Below, one piece after another: positions 34,673-43,770 of a DNA stretch of 63,869 nt. The DNA is taken from the IMG/VR virus record IMGVR_UViG_3300017967_000018, positions 1 to 63,869 of that record. One strand, 5' to 3'. Each line of letters begins with the position of its first letter. Position 1 is the first letter of the stretch. The stretch is from a virus. The notes beneath the pieces are model-generated. The model made no database searches, was not told the DNA's origin, and worked only from the letters and a program-made list of their open reading frames with translations. The position numbers and the translations under genes are program-made.

Positions 34673-35038
34673 ATGTTCAGCTATTTTTTTATTGTAGTTT
34701 TACTAGCTGTATCTTTGGCTATATTAACTATTCAAAAAGGTCATGAATGGCCCATTAAAAAACCTCGAATTTATTTGCAATTATTAATGCGTAAAATACA
34801 TTGGAAATTGCCCCAGGCTCTGTATTGCGTGGTTTGTGCAAGTTTTTGGTTTGGATTAATTTCAGATTTAATGATGTTAGGTTTATCATTTTTATGGTAT
34901 TTTATTAATTCGCCCGAAAATTATACCTTTTATTGGTTCTGGCCTGTTTCTGGGTTTGTGGCTGCAGGAATTTCATGGACAATCTATGAAGTAATAAATG
35001 CTCTTGATGGCGATCCTGTCATCAACATAAACAATTAA
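34673..35038 (+). CDS. Membrane protein with CxxC-FW motif (DUF1360-like)
   Basis: 121 residues with hydrophobic helices at about 2-20, 52-80 and 84-108. ALYCVVCASFWFGLISDL carries a Cys-x-x-Cys-x-x-x-Trp pattern like that of DUF1360 membrane proteins. Ribosome site TGGAGAAATATT. Function unknown; it precedes the lipoprotein gene by 12 bases. Confidence 0.65.
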   Translation: MFSYFFIVVLLAVSLAILTIQKGHEWPIKKPRIYLQLLMRKIHWKLPQALYCVVCASFWFGLISDLMMLGLSFLWYFINSPENYTFYWFWPVSGFVAAGISWTIYEVINALDGDPVININN

Positions 35039-35050
35039 AGTAGGTTAGTC

Positions 35051-36160
35051 ATGAAAAAAAATACTGCATTGCTTATCGTATTAATGTTGGTCTTTGGTAG
35101 TTTTATTGGATGCAAAAACAAGCCAAGCTTTAACAATCCTAATAGCAATCCTGTTGTTGAATCTCTAGTCATTGAGAATGAGCAGATACATGAAAATGTG
35201 GATGAGTCCCAAGAGAAAATTGGGGAAGAAACAGAAAACATTGATGAACAAACACAAATCATTGAAGATAACATAACATCCATTAATACCAACTCTAATT
35301 CACTTAGGGGAAATCTAAATACATTAGAAGCGTTAATCTCTCAACTTAAAGGCAAAAATGTAGACAAGAGTGTAATCGACGCTCTTTACGACGCAGAAAT
35401 TTCTATTAGTGAGTCTGCGTCAACAATTGATAAAGCTAATGAGTCTATTAGGCAAAGCAATGAAGCGATTAAAGCCGAAAGGCAAGAGCTACAAAATGCA
35501 CTAAGAGATATAGAGCTAAATAATAAAAGAGCAGAAAGATTGCAAAAAGACTTGGATGCCAAAGACAATGTTATTGCTTCTCAAACAAAAAGAATAGATG
35601 AGTTAGAAGACGCAGCAGAACAGGCTAGCACAAAATATCTGGGCATGCTGATTGCATTTGGCGTTGTGATTATGGTGCTTGGAGTTTTAGGTTTCTTCTA
35701 TAATTTCAAGGTTGGATTGGCTATGCTTGGAATTGGTGGTATCACTGTTGCTGTCACCGCTGGAGTGATGTATTACATGGGATGGTTCGCAATTATAGGT
35801 CTTATTATAATGGGAGTAGGATTGCTTGGACTAATTGGGTATTTAGCATGGGCCATGATGAGAGGAAGAACATTTGCTAAAGCTACAGAAGAAAACGCCG
35901 AGCTTATCGAAACAATTAAGCAAGAACTTCCTGACACTAAAGCTTATGAGATTTTTGGAGACAGAATACGACCAGGGCTAGCCCATACAATGCAAAGTAA
36001 GTCTACTCAAAGAGAAATTGATAAAATTAGAAGAAGAGTTATTAAGCCTAAAATGGAAAACACTATTCCTCGCTCGCCTGCGGGTGGAGTTATCGTAAAA
36101 GATGGGGTGATATACCAGCCAGTTGCGCCAGCGCCATCTGCGGACCAAAATGGTCAGTAA
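35051..36160 (+). CDS. Lipoprotein with coiled coil and membrane segments
   Basis: 369 residues. N-terminal lipoprotein signal with lipobox FGSFIGC (Cys21), then a long coiled coil (about 45-195), hydrophobic spans at about 200-225 and 228-270, and a cytoplasmic-like tail ending in Pro-rich sequence. A phage lipoprotein with coiled coil recalls spanins or superinfection-exclusion proteins, but this is larger and also carries membrane spans. A lipobox implies a diderm or Firmicute-type envelope; it does not decide the host. Confidence 0.75.
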   Translation: MKKNTALLIVLMLVFGSFIGCKNKPSFNNPNSNPVVESLVIENEQIHENVDESQEKIGEETENIDEQTQIIEDNITSINTNSNSLRGNLNTLEALISQLKGKNVDKSVIDALYDAEISISESASTIDKANESIRQSNEAIKAERQELQNALRDIELNNKRAERLQKDLDAKDNVIASQTKRIDELEDAAEQASTKYLGMLIAFGVVIMVLGVLGFFYNFKVGLAMLGIGGITVAVTAGVMYYMGWFAIIGLIIMGVGLLGLIGYLAWAMMRGRTFAKATEENAELIETIKQELPDTKAYEIFGDRIRPGLAHTMQSKSTQREIDKIRRRVIKPKMENTIPRSPAGGVIVKDGVIYQPVAPAPSADQNGQ

Positions 36161-36254
36161 GGTTGCCAAAATCTTTAATCTAAATTTTAAAATATAATTA
36201 AATTAAAAAAATCATTCAATTAAAGTGATAAAATTTCGTATTATTATGTGCGTT

Positions 36255-36275
36255 TGTACTACACCACGTTGTACA
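36255..36275. promoter_or_regulatory. Inverted repeat upstream of the sigma factor gene
   Basis: TGTACTAC ACCAC GTTGTACA, 7 of 8 positions symmetrical, 25 bases before the sigma factor ATG. A candidate operator for control of the sigma gene. The 140 bases around it contain no gene and no clear -10/-35 pair. Confidence 0.45.
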
Positions 36276-36299
36276 CATATATATCACTAGGAGTTATTT

Positions 36300-37088
36300 A
36301 TGATTAAAAATTCACCAGAAGTAGATGCAGCATGGGAAAGGTTCTTGAAGAAACAAAATGAAGAAGATAGAAATATCTTAATTGAACATTATTTTCCTTA
36401 CGTTCAAAACATTTCAAAGAAAGTAGCAAAAAAAATGAAAGGTAAAGTAGAAGCTCAAGAGCTAGCATCTCATGGGGTAGATGGTCTAATCAAGGCATTA
36501 GAAAGGTTCGATGCAAACAGGGAAGCAAAATTTGAAACATATGCATACGCAAGAATTAGAGGAGCAATGCTAGATGGACTGAGAACTGAAGACTGGGTCC
36601 CCAGAAGCGTAAGGCAAAGGCAAGACAAAATTGAAGGAGCTAGAAATAGACTTAGAGAATCAATGGGAAGAGAGCCTTCTGAAGAAGAAGTTCTAGAAGA
36701 ATTAGGGATTAGCGGGACAGACTATTTTAAAAATCCCAATAAGTTTAAAGCCGCTTCCACTCCCTCTCTTGACACTTGTACAAGCGATACTGTAGAGGGC
36801 GATTACAACAAGCTGGATTTTAACAAAAACCTAATCTCTAAAATAGACGATCCAGATAGCAATATGGCCAGAAATGAATTCTTTCAAAAAATTTCTGATT
36901 GCAATCTAGATTCAATAGAGAAAAAAATAATTATTTATTATTACTATAAGAACTTGACAATCAAACAGATTTCTGCTAAGATAGATATATCAGAGTCTAG
37001 AATTAGCCAAATTCATCAAAAAGCTTTGAGAAAACTAAAAGATTTGCTTGATAAAAATGAGTCTCAAGTATTAATAGGAAAATCTTAA
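36300..37088 (+). CDS. FliA-like (group 3 sigma70) RNA polymerase sigma factor
   Basis: 262 residues. Region 2 is clear (HYFPYVQNISKKVA, LASHGVDGLIKALERFD, FETYAYARIRGAMLDGLR), then ED-WVPRSVR, characteristic of FliA/SigF/SigB-type factors, region 3, and region 4 helix-turn-helix (LTIKQISAKIDISESRISQI HQKAL). It would redirect host polymerase to phage promoters, probably late genes. Ribosome site TAGGAG. Group 3 factors recognise promoters of the TAAA / GCCGATAA type in bacteria; the phage consensus cannot be fixed by eye. Confidence 0.92.
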   Translation: MIKNSPEVDAAWERFLKKQNEEDRNILIEHYFPYVQNISKKVAKKMKGKVEAQELASHGVDGLIKALERFDANREAKFETYAYARIRGAMLDGLRTEDWVPRSVRQRQDKIEGARNRLRESMGREPSEEEVLEELGISGTDYFKNPNKFKAASTPSLDTCTSDTVEGDYNKLDFNKNLISKIDDPDSNMARNEFFQKISDCNLDSIEKKIIIYYYYKNLTIKQISAKIDISESRISQIHQKALRKLKDLLDKNESQVLIGKS

Positions 37089-37096
37089 AAAAAGTT

Positions 37097-37125
37097 TTTA
37101 CTTATTAGTAGGAAGATACTACAAT
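37097..37125 (+). promoter_or_regulatory. Sigma70-type promoter before the HNH gene
   Basis: TTTACT, 17 bases, TACAAT, just after the sigma factor stop codon. Confidence 0.65.
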
Positions 37126-37174
37126 ATTATTGAAGATAGATATATTACTATCATTCGTAAGAAAGGAAAGCATT

Positions 37175-37804
37175 ATGACAGCTTTAAACAACCAAGTTTT
37201 AGTACTAAACAGAGGCTATGTCCCCGTAGACGTTATATGCGTCAGAGACGCTATCTCTGATACATATAAAGATTCTGCACTAATCGTAGATTCTGACTAT
37301 GCAGAGTACACCTGGGAAGATTGGTATGGTCTCTTCTCTATTCCTTTAGGTGAAGATATAGATCCCAAAATCAAGTATGTGACTGACAAGCACGCTAGAA
37401 TTAGAGTGCCTGAGGTTATCATCTTGAATGAATTTAAGAATGTTCCCAAGAGGAGCGTTAAGCTGACTAGAAGGCACCTATATGTCCGTGACAAAGGTAG
37501 GTGTCAGTATACTGGCAAGAAGCTATCTACTAGAGAGGCTACCCTTGACCATGTTATGCCTCGTTCTCGTGGCGGCAAGAACACTTGGGAAAACCTTGTT
37601 CTTTGTGACCCAAAGGTCAACAGGCTAAAGGACAACAGGACTCCTGAAGAGGCAGGATTAAAGCTGCTAAGGAAGCCTGTAAAACCTAAGTGGACTCCTG
37701 CCTTTGCTTCTTACTTGAAGAAGCGCCCAGAAAGCTGGAAGAAATTCTTGAAGGAACAGGATTGGAGCGTCTGCTATTGGGATGTTGAATTGCAAGATGA
37801 TTAG
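37175..37804 (+). CDS. HNH nuclease-like protein with partly lost zinc site
   Basis: About 209 residues from ATG 37175, preceded by AAAGGAAAGCATT. It has the HNH form of the McrA-like group: RDKGRCQYTGKKL, TLDHVMPRSRGGKNTWENL, VLCDPKVNRLKDNRTPEEA. Usual members have two CxxC pairs; here the second Cys of each is replaced (CQYT, CDPKV), while the catalytic DH and Asn remain. It could be a free-standing homing nuclease or a repurposed protein. Codons are C/G-ended, unlike its neighbours. Confidence 0.85.
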   Translation: MTALNNQVLVLNRGYVPVDVICVRDAISDTYKDSALIVDSDYAEYTWEDWYGLFSIPLGEDIDPKIKYVTDKHARIRVPEVIILNEFKNVPKRSVKLTRRHLYVRDKGRCQYTGKKLSTREATLDHVMPRSRGGKNTWENLVLCDPKVNRLKDNRTPEEAGLKLLRKPVKPKWTPAFASYLKKRPESWKKFLKEQDWSVCYWDVELQDD

Positions 37805-37821
37805 TTAAACCTCCGTTAGTG

Positions 37822-37860
37822 ATAAAGCCTATGCTATTGTGCATAGGCTTTATTTTTTTT
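37822..37860 (+). terminator. Strong rho-independent terminator
   Basis: ATAAAGCCTATGC, loop TATTGT, GCATAGGCTTTAT followed by a run of T. Confidence 0.95.
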
Positions 37861-37875
37861 TACTGACACTTAATT

Positions 37876-38580
37876 ATGGCTATAAGAAAAAGATTTAGAC
37901 AATACAAAAGAAGCACGGCTTTGTCTGTGAACAACTGGAAAGGTTCTCTTCCAAACGTTCCAGTTTTCATTGTCGGCAACGCGCCCTCTCTTTGCAGAAA
38001 TCCAGTTCAAGGATTACAACCATTCTTTACAATTGGCATAAATAAAACATACAAACTAATTGATCCCAATATTCTTATTTGGCAAGACATTCAATTTTGG
38101 CTAACTGATAGATATAAGATCGCAAGAACAGAATGTATTAAATATTGCAGGAATCACGCTGACCCTAAAGGCAAATTCTATAATTTCACCCTTGAAGGAG
38201 GGCCTTTCAAAATGCCTAGCTCTCCAGATTTGCTCTATGGAGGCGGGGCTTCTGGGCCTCTAGCATTTCAGCTAGCTTATTTACTGGGTTGTAGCCCTAT
38301 ATTTTTAGTTGGAATGGACTGCAAATACGATAGGAGTGGAAAGACTAACTTTTATGGCAAGAATAAATTTCATTCTTCTCACACTCTTAAGAACTGCAAC
38401 AGGGGAATTAGATGGATTGAAAAAATGTCTGTCGATCACAACATCAAAATTATTAATTGTTCTGACAACAATCATTTTTCTGATAGCCAAATGACATTGA
38501 AAGATGCAATAGAATACGTTGATCAAAATTTTCCTAAATATACGAGAGAAGAATATAGCAGGATGCTTTGGAATAAGTAA
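37876..38580 (+). CDS. DUF115-like protein, copy 1 of a tandem pair
   Basis: 234 residues. VPVFIVGNAPSLCRNP (nucleotide-binding type GN-x-PS), FFTIGINKTYKLIDPN, GGGASGPLAFQLAYLLGCSPIFLVGMD and GKTNFYGKN are shared with the next protein. The pattern is that of DUF115/Maf-like proteins and related sugar transferases, acting on surface glycans or similar. The first residues are very basic. No ribosome site is visible before the ATG. Confidence 0.7.
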   Translation: MAIRKRFRQYKRSTALSVNNWKGSLPNVPVFIVGNAPSLCRNPVQGLQPFFTIGINKTYKLIDPNILIWQDIQFWLTDRYKIARTECIKYCRNHADPKGKFYNFTLEGGPFKMPSSPDLLYGGGASGPLAFQLAYLLGCSPIFLVGMDCKYDRSGKTNFYGKNKFHSSHTLKNCNRGIRWIEKMSVDHNIKIINCSDNNHFSDSQMTLKDAIEYVDQNFPKYTREEYSRMLWNK

Positions 38581-39239
38581 TGCCATTAATTAATCAACCA
38601 TTGTGCGATTTGAGACAATGCAAAGACAGGCTTAAGAATGAGCCTTGTTTTGTCTTGGGGAATGGACCCTCTGTTAAGAGGAGCGATTTAAATAAAATAG
38701 ATAATTTCTTTTCTATAGGGGTTAATAGAATATTCAAAATTTATGATCCGACTATTTTATTTTGGCAAGATTTAAATGTATGGAGAGATGATGCTTCGGC
38801 AATAGAAAAATCGCCATCTATGAAAGTTTGTGCCACGAGATCGGGTCCGTCTTATTTTTATAATTTTAATTTTGAAGAAGACAGGGGAAAATGGATGGCA
38901 GATGATTTTACTTTTTATGGACCAATGAATTCAGGGGGAAATGCAATTCAATTGGCTTGTTTTTTAGGATGCAATCCAATTATATTACTAGGCTTTGATT
39001 GTAAAGGAAAAAATGGGAAAACCAATTTTTACGGCAACAACACTGATTATTGGGGCAGGGAATTTGCTTGGTGCGAAAGGCACCTGGAGTGGATAAAAGC
39101 AAAATGCGACAGAGAAATTGTTAACTGCGGAGAAAATGAAGCTTGGCAAAAAAGTGACTGGGATGAAACTATTATTAAAAATAAAGAACATATGAAAGGC
39201 AGAGAGCAGTTCCTTAAACTGCTCGGTAAAAAAAAATAA
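38580..39239 (+). CDS. DUF115-like protein, copy 2
   Basis: 219 residues, paralogous to the preceding protein: CFVLGNGPSVKRSD, FFSIGVNRIFKIYDPTILFWQD, SGGNAIQLACFLGCNPIILLGFDCKG, GKTNFYGNN, IVNCGENEAWQKS. It starts on the last base of the previous stop. The pair arose by duplication; similarity is moderate, so the duplication is old. Confidence 0.7.
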   Translation: MPLINQPLCDLRQCKDRLKNEPCFVLGNGPSVKRSDLNKIDNFFSIGVNRIFKIYDPTILFWQDLNVWRDDASAIEKSPSMKVCATRSGPSYFYNFNFEEDRGKWMADDFTFYGPMNSGGNAIQLACFLGCNPIILLGFDCKGKNGKTNFYGNNTDYWGREFAWCERHLEWIKAKCDREIVNCGENEAWQKSDWDETIIKNKEHMKGREQFLKLLGKKK

Positions 39240-39555
39240 GATTGTAACCGCCTGATATTTCTTGACGTTTAGATGTCAGACAGAATAAGTTAGAAGAAGC
39301 AAAAAGGAAAAAGACTTCACACCAAGAACAATATTAACTAACGTGATTTTTTAGACCTAGAGGAATTAAAGATAATGATCTATTTTACGGAAACAGTATG
39401 CATCAAATTGACTCGATTACCAAACATAGCTCATATCCCACTAGGCCCATAAAAACATAAAACAAATAACATAAAAACAACGTAAGTGCTAACTTTTTAT
39501 TTAAGATAGCGCGGTATACTCTTCGCAAAAAATATTATCAAATTAGGAGATTTGA
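39240..39555 (+). other. 316-base gap before the ribonucleotide reductase genes
   Basis: No gene of usual length. It contains a TTGACG-TTTAGA-TGTCA inverted element at 39262-39277, a possible 25-codon frame at 39374-39451 (MIYFTETVCIKLTRLPNIAH, with GAGGAAT before it), and a TATACT box at about 39514 without a good -35 that could serve nrdA. TAGGAGATTTGA precedes the nrdA ATG. None of these is secure. Confidence 0.4.
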
Positions 39556-42126
39556 ATGTCAAAGGATATCAATGTCAAAAAAAGAAATGGAAGATTAGAG
39601 CCCTTCATCGCTGACAAAATTAACAAGTGTGTAGAAAGAGCTTGTGAGGGACTAGAAGGAGTATCAGCATCTGAGGTTGTATTGGATGCACAAATTACTT
39701 TTAATGATAAAGTAAAGACATCTGAAATAGATCGAGGCCTTATTCTTACTGCTCGCTCAAAGATATACAAGAACCCAGCCTATGCATATGTTGGAGCAAG
39801 AATTCTGCTTAATTGCTTATATAAAGAAGTTTTCAAAGAATCTGTTGACTGTGATACTTTTGAAGAAGATTACCGTGGAGCATTTATTAAAAACATTAAA
39901 CGAGGAGTAAAAGAAGGCATCTATAGCGAAAAGCTTTTAGAGTATGACTTGAAAGAACTTGCCTCACACATTGTTCCTTGTAGAGATAAGCTGTATAAGT
40001 ATCAAGGCATTCAAAACCTCTATGATAGATACTTTCAAAGAATAGATGACAAGGTAATAGAGACTCCTCAGCATTTTCATATGCGAGTTGCAATGGGTCT
40101 TTGCTATAACGAAGAAAACAAAGAAGAAATGGTAAAAGAACTATACGATGTTTATAGCCAACACCTTGCTTCTCCTTCTACTCCAACGTTGTTTAACTCT
40201 GGAACGCCAAATAATCAGTTGTCATCTTGCTATCTTTCAGAAATTCACGACTCAGTCAATGGCATCTTTGACGGCCTATGGCAAGAAGCGAGAAAATCTA
40301 AGCATGCAGGTGGTCTTGGATTCCATGTTTCTAAGATCAGGGGCACTAACGCCAAAGTTAGAGGGACCAATGGCAAATCTAGCGGCCTTATTCCTTGGCT
40401 GAAAATTTACGGCGATATGCTGATAGCCTGCGATCAGGGTGGAAGAAGAAAAGGTAGCGGTTGCGCCTATGTAGAGCCATGGCACATCGACATCGAAGAC
40501 TTCATTGACCTTAGAAAGGCCAATGGAGAAGAGCGCCGCCGATCTCATGACATCAATACTGCTCTTTGGATCTGTGACTTGTTCATGGAAAGAGTAGAGA
40601 CAGAAGGAGCAACTTGGACATTATTCTGCCCAGATGAAGCAGAGGGTCTAGTTGACGCTTATGGCGATGAATTTAACAAGCTATACAAGAAGTATGAAAA
40701 GATGGCTGAGAATGGTGAAATAAAAAACTTTAGAGTAATTGAAGCCAAAACCTTGTGGAAGAAAATTCTAAAAATGCTTTTTGAAACAAGTCACCCTTGG
40801 CCTACTTTCAAAGACAATGCAAACTTTAGATATTCTAATATACATTGTGGCAAACTTCACGGCTCCAATCTTTGCACTGAAATTTTCTTGCATACTATCT
40901 CGTCTAAATACGGCGGAAATGATGTATTCGGTGAAAAGACTGAAACTGGAGAAACGGCTGTTTGCAACCTAGCTTCTGTGTGCCTTCCTAATCACCTGAT
41001 TAAGAAAGAAGATGGAACATATGAAATTGATTATGACAAATTGAAGAAAACAATTAAAAGCCTTGTTCGCGGATTGGACAATGTTATTGATATCAACTTC
41101 TACCCAACACGCGAGGCCTACAATGCGAACTCTAGACATAGACCTGTAGGTATGGGCACAATGGGATGGGCAGACGTTTATGCTAAACTAGGCATCGTGC
41201 AAGACTCTGACGAAGGCATCGCTCTTGCTGATGAGTTGATGGAATTTGTTTCCTATCAAGCAATTATGACATCTAGTGAACTTGCCAAAGAACGAGGTCG
41301 TTATAGCACTTTTGAAGGTTCCCTTTGGGACCAGGACATTCTTCCTATTGATACATATAACAATCTTATGGACTGGAAGAAAAATGGAATTAAAGTCGGA
41401 GGTGGCGGCAAGCTGGACTGGGCTCCAGTAAGAGAGCATATCAAAGCTCACGGCATGAGAAACTCTAACACAATGGCTATTGCCCCTAATGCGTCTATTG
41501 CATACATTCTTGGCTGTGAGCAGTCTATTGAACCGTTCTTCCGTATGTTATTCAGATATGAAAACCTTTCTGGCAACTATATGATTGCAAATGAGTTTTT
41601 TGTAGAAAAGATGGTAGAAGCTGGACTATGGTGTGAAGATTTTGCAGAGGCTCTTGCTGAAGCGGATGGAGATGTAACTCTCTTGAATATACCAGATGAA
41701 TATAAAGAGCTATTTAAGCCTGCGCCAGAAAGAGATCAGTTAAAGCTAATTGAGGCTAATGCTGCAAGACAGAAGTGGGTTGATCAAGGAATCTCGTTCA
41801 ATCTTTACAATGGAGGTCAGCAGAGCTTGACTGCTAAGGGCACTCCATCTTTGAAATTCTTGAATGACATATACGCTCATGCATGGTCCTGCGGATTAAA
41901 GTCTACTTACTATCTAAGAAACAAAGCTGCGTCTAAGGTGCAAAAGGTTACAGGTAAGCAAGTAAACGAAGAAAAGCCTAAATATGATGTTAAAAAATTA
42001 CAAGAAATGCTTATGAATGGCGAAACTCTTTCTGATGAAGAATATGCTTTCTTGAACGAACAGGCAGCAGCTTGTAGTATAAATGCCGCTGAAAACGGCG
42101 AAGCGTGTGAGATGTGTCAAGGTTAA
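39556..42126 (+). CDS. nrdA: Ribonucleoside-diphosphate reductase, large subunit (class I)
   Basis: 856 residues. N-terminal ATP cone (VKKRNGRLEPFIADKINKCV, about 5-90), then the ten-stranded barrel: SSCYLSEIHDSV with the first redox Cys, NLCTEIFLHT, CNLASVCLPN with the thiyl Cys, NSRHRPVGMGTMGWADVYAK, APNASIAYILGCEQSIEPFF and STYYLRNKAAS. The C-terminus CSINAAENGEACEMCQG carries the swinging CxxC. It reduces ribonucleotides to deoxyribonucleotides for phage DNA synthesis. The ATP cone means dATP feedback control. The gene for the small subunit follows after 16 bases. Confidence 0.95.
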   Translation: MSKDINVKKRNGRLEPFIADKINKCVERACEGLEGVSASEVVLDAQITFNDKVKTSEIDRGLILTARSKIYKNPAYAYVGARILLNCLYKEVFKESVDCDTFEEDYRGAFIKNIKRGVKEGIYSEKLLEYDLKELASHIVPCRDKLYKYQGIQNLYDRYFQRIDDKVIETPQHFHMRVAMGLCYNEENKEEMVKELYDVYSQHLASPSTPTLFNSGTPNNQLSSCYLSEIHDSVNGIFDGLWQEARKSKHAGGLGFHVSKIRGTNAKVRGTNGKSSGLIPWLKIYGDMLIACDQGGRRKGSGCAYVEPWHIDIEDFIDLRKANGEERRRSHDINTALWICDLFMERVETEGATWTLFCPDEAEGLVDAYGDEFNKLYKKYEKMAENGEIKNFRVIEAKTLWKKILKMLFETSHPWPTFKDNANFRYSNIHCGKLHGSNLCTEIFLHTISSKYGGNDVFGEKTETGETAVCNLASVCLPNHLIKKEDGTYEIDYDKLKKTIKSLVRGLDNVIDINFYPTREAYNANSRHRPVGMGTMGWADVYAKLGIVQDSDEGIALADELMEFVSYQAIMTSSELAKERGRYSTFEGSLWDQDILPIDTYNNLMDWKKNGIKVGGGGKLDWAPVREHIKAHGMRNSNTMAIAPNASIAYILGCEQSIEPFFRMLFRYENLSGNYMIANEFFVEKMVEAGLWCEDFAEALAEADGDVTLLNIPDEYKELFKPAPERDQLKLIEANAARQKWVDQGISFNLYNGGQQSLTAKGTPSLKFLNDIYAHAWSCGLKSTYYLRNKAASKVQKVTGKQVNEEKPKYDVKKLQEMLMNGETLSDEEYAFLNEQAAACSINAAENGEACEMCQG

Positions 42127-42142
42127 TTAAAGGAGAATTATT

Positions 42143-43147
42143 ATGAGTAAACTTTTCGATCCGAATCCAAGCGGAGTAGCACAATTAATTAATAGTCCTA
42201 ATCAGTGGGCTAAAGATATGTGGCGTGATGGTTGTGCAAATCACTGGATGCCACAAGAAGTAGATATGAGCAAAGATGGAAAGCAATGGAAGGATGGGGA
42301 GACATTAGATGACTCTGAAAAACTTCTTATTAAAAGAACATTAGGATTGTTCGCCGCTGGTGAAAGCCTAGTTAACAATAGCATTGCTTCTGTGGAAAGA
42401 GTATATATTACCGATGGTGCCTGCCGTCAATATATGTCAAGAAAAGACTTTGAAGAATCTCTTCACAACTGGACTGTGGAAACATGCTGTGAAGCATATG
42501 GTCTAGACGTAAAAGAAGTAGCTGAGGCATACAAAAACATTCCTACCATTAAGGCTAAGGATGAATTTCTAATGAAATCTCTAGACTCTTTTGACAAAGA
42601 CTTCAATATCAATTCCAATGAAGGAAGACAGCAGTTTATCAAGAACATGTTTGTATTTTATATGATTTGTGAGGGAACATGGTTCTTTACTAATTTTGCT
42701 CTTATCTTAAGCCTGGGCAGACAAAACAAGCTTCCTGGTCTTTGTGATCAAATACAATACACACTTAGAGATGAATCTCTTCACGTTAAATTTGGCGAAA
42801 CCGTAATCAATCAAGCCAGAGAAGAATATCCTGGCATTTGGACCAAGAAGTTCCAAGAAGAACTGGTTGACATTATGAAGGAAGGTGTAGGCATTGAAGT
42901 AGAATACGCAAAAGACATTCTGCCCAATGGGGTTCTTGGAGTAAATGCAGAAATGCTAGAACACTATGTTAAGTTCCTGGCTAATACCAGATTGAAATCT
43001 GTAGGTCTTGACTTTAAGTATGAAGAAGGAGCATCCAATCCATTTACTTGGCTTAAAGAACAGCAAGACTCTACTGGCATGACCGCCTTCTTCGAAAGAA
43101 GAGAAAAGAATTACCAGCAAGCTGGTGTTATGGAAGATGACTTTTAA
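42143..43147 (+). CDS. nrdB: Ribonucleotide reductase small subunit, probably class Ic (no radical tyrosine)
   Basis: 334 residues. Metal ligands: Glu74 in AAGESLVNNS (Glu where class Ia has Asp), Glu105 and His108 in EESLHNWTVET, Glu in CEGTWFF, and the Glu/His of LRDESLHVKFG. The radical Tyr expected four residues after His108 is Val112. Glu at the first ligand with no Tyr is the signature of Mn/Fe class Ic R2 proteins (Chlamydia type), where Phe usually replaces Tyr. It generates the radical used by NrdA. Ribosome site AAAGGAGAATTATT. Confidence 0.92.
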   Translation: MSKLFDPNPSGVAQLINSPNQWAKDMWRDGCANHWMPQEVDMSKDGKQWKDGETLDDSEKLLIKRTLGLFAAGESLVNNSIASVERVYITDGACRQYMSRKDFEESLHNWTVETCCEAYGLDVKEVAEAYKNIPTIKAKDEFLMKSLDSFDKDFNINSNEGRQQFIKNMFVFYMICEGTWFFTNFALILSLGRQNKLPGLCDQIQYTLRDESLHVKFGETVINQAREEYPGIWTKKFQEELVDIMKEGVGIEVEYAKDILPNGVLGVNAEMLEHYVKFLANTRLKSVGLDFKYEEGASNPFTWLKEQQDSTGMTAFFERREKNYQQAGVMEDDF

Positions 43148-43159
43148 TAAGGAGATATT

Positions 43160-43759
43160 ATGTCATTAAAAAAATATGCCTCAGAATATGTAGAAGGAGC
43201 TATCAAAACTAAAAGCTCTAATTATGATAGTGACTCTTTAAGCCCCGATTTAATACATGCCATACTGGGTATCGTTACTGAGTCGGCAGAATTCATGGCA
43301 GGAGTAGGAGGCAAAGATACCTTCTACGCAGACAGAACAAACCTAAAGGAAGAAATTGGAGACATATGCTGGTATCTTGCAATCGCTCAAAAGCATTACG
43401 ATGACAACGGAGAAGACGTTGACATATTTGGAGCAGAAGCATATGATATTGAATTTAAGAAAGTAGATGCCTTCTGCGAACTGCTTGTAGTTACCGCTGG
43501 CGAGTTGACAGATGTTGTAAAAAGATCATTTTATTACGGCAAAGGCAGTAGTACCCCGTCTATTTCTGATTTGCCCTGTTTGTTTGAAAAAACGTTTATG
43601 ATCTGCCAAGCTCTAGCTAAGATGCTTAATGCAGATATTGAATCTATTATGAAGACTAATCTAGAAAAACTTCAAGCCCGATTCCCAGACAAGTTTGATA
43701 CCGAACAGGTGTTTAACAGAGATTTACAAAAAGAAAGAAAAGTACTTGAGCAACAATAG
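43160..43759 (+). CDS. MazG-like nucleoside triphosphate pyrophosphohydrolase
   Basis: 199 residues. ILGIVTESAEFMAGV and LKEEIGDICWYLAIAQ give the ESAE...EExGD metal-binding pattern of the all-alpha NTP pyrophosphatase (MazG/dUTPase-like) superfamily, followed by a second helical half and LEKLQARFPDKFDTEQ. It hydrolyses (d)NTPs or alarmones to monophosphates. Its place after nrdAB fits nucleotide-pool control during infection. Twelve bases separate it from nrdB. Confidence 0.88.
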   Translation: MSLKKYASEYVEGAIKTKSSNYDSDSLSPDLIHAILGIVTESAEFMAGVGGKDTFYADRTNLKEEIGDICWYLAIAQKHYDDNGEDVDIFGAEAYDIEFKKVDAFCELLVVTAGELTDVVKRSFYYGKGSSTPSISDLPCLFEKTFMICQALAKMLNADIESIMKTNLEKLQARFPDKFDTEQVFNRDLQKERKVLEQQ

Positions 43760-43770
43760 GAGCCATTGCC

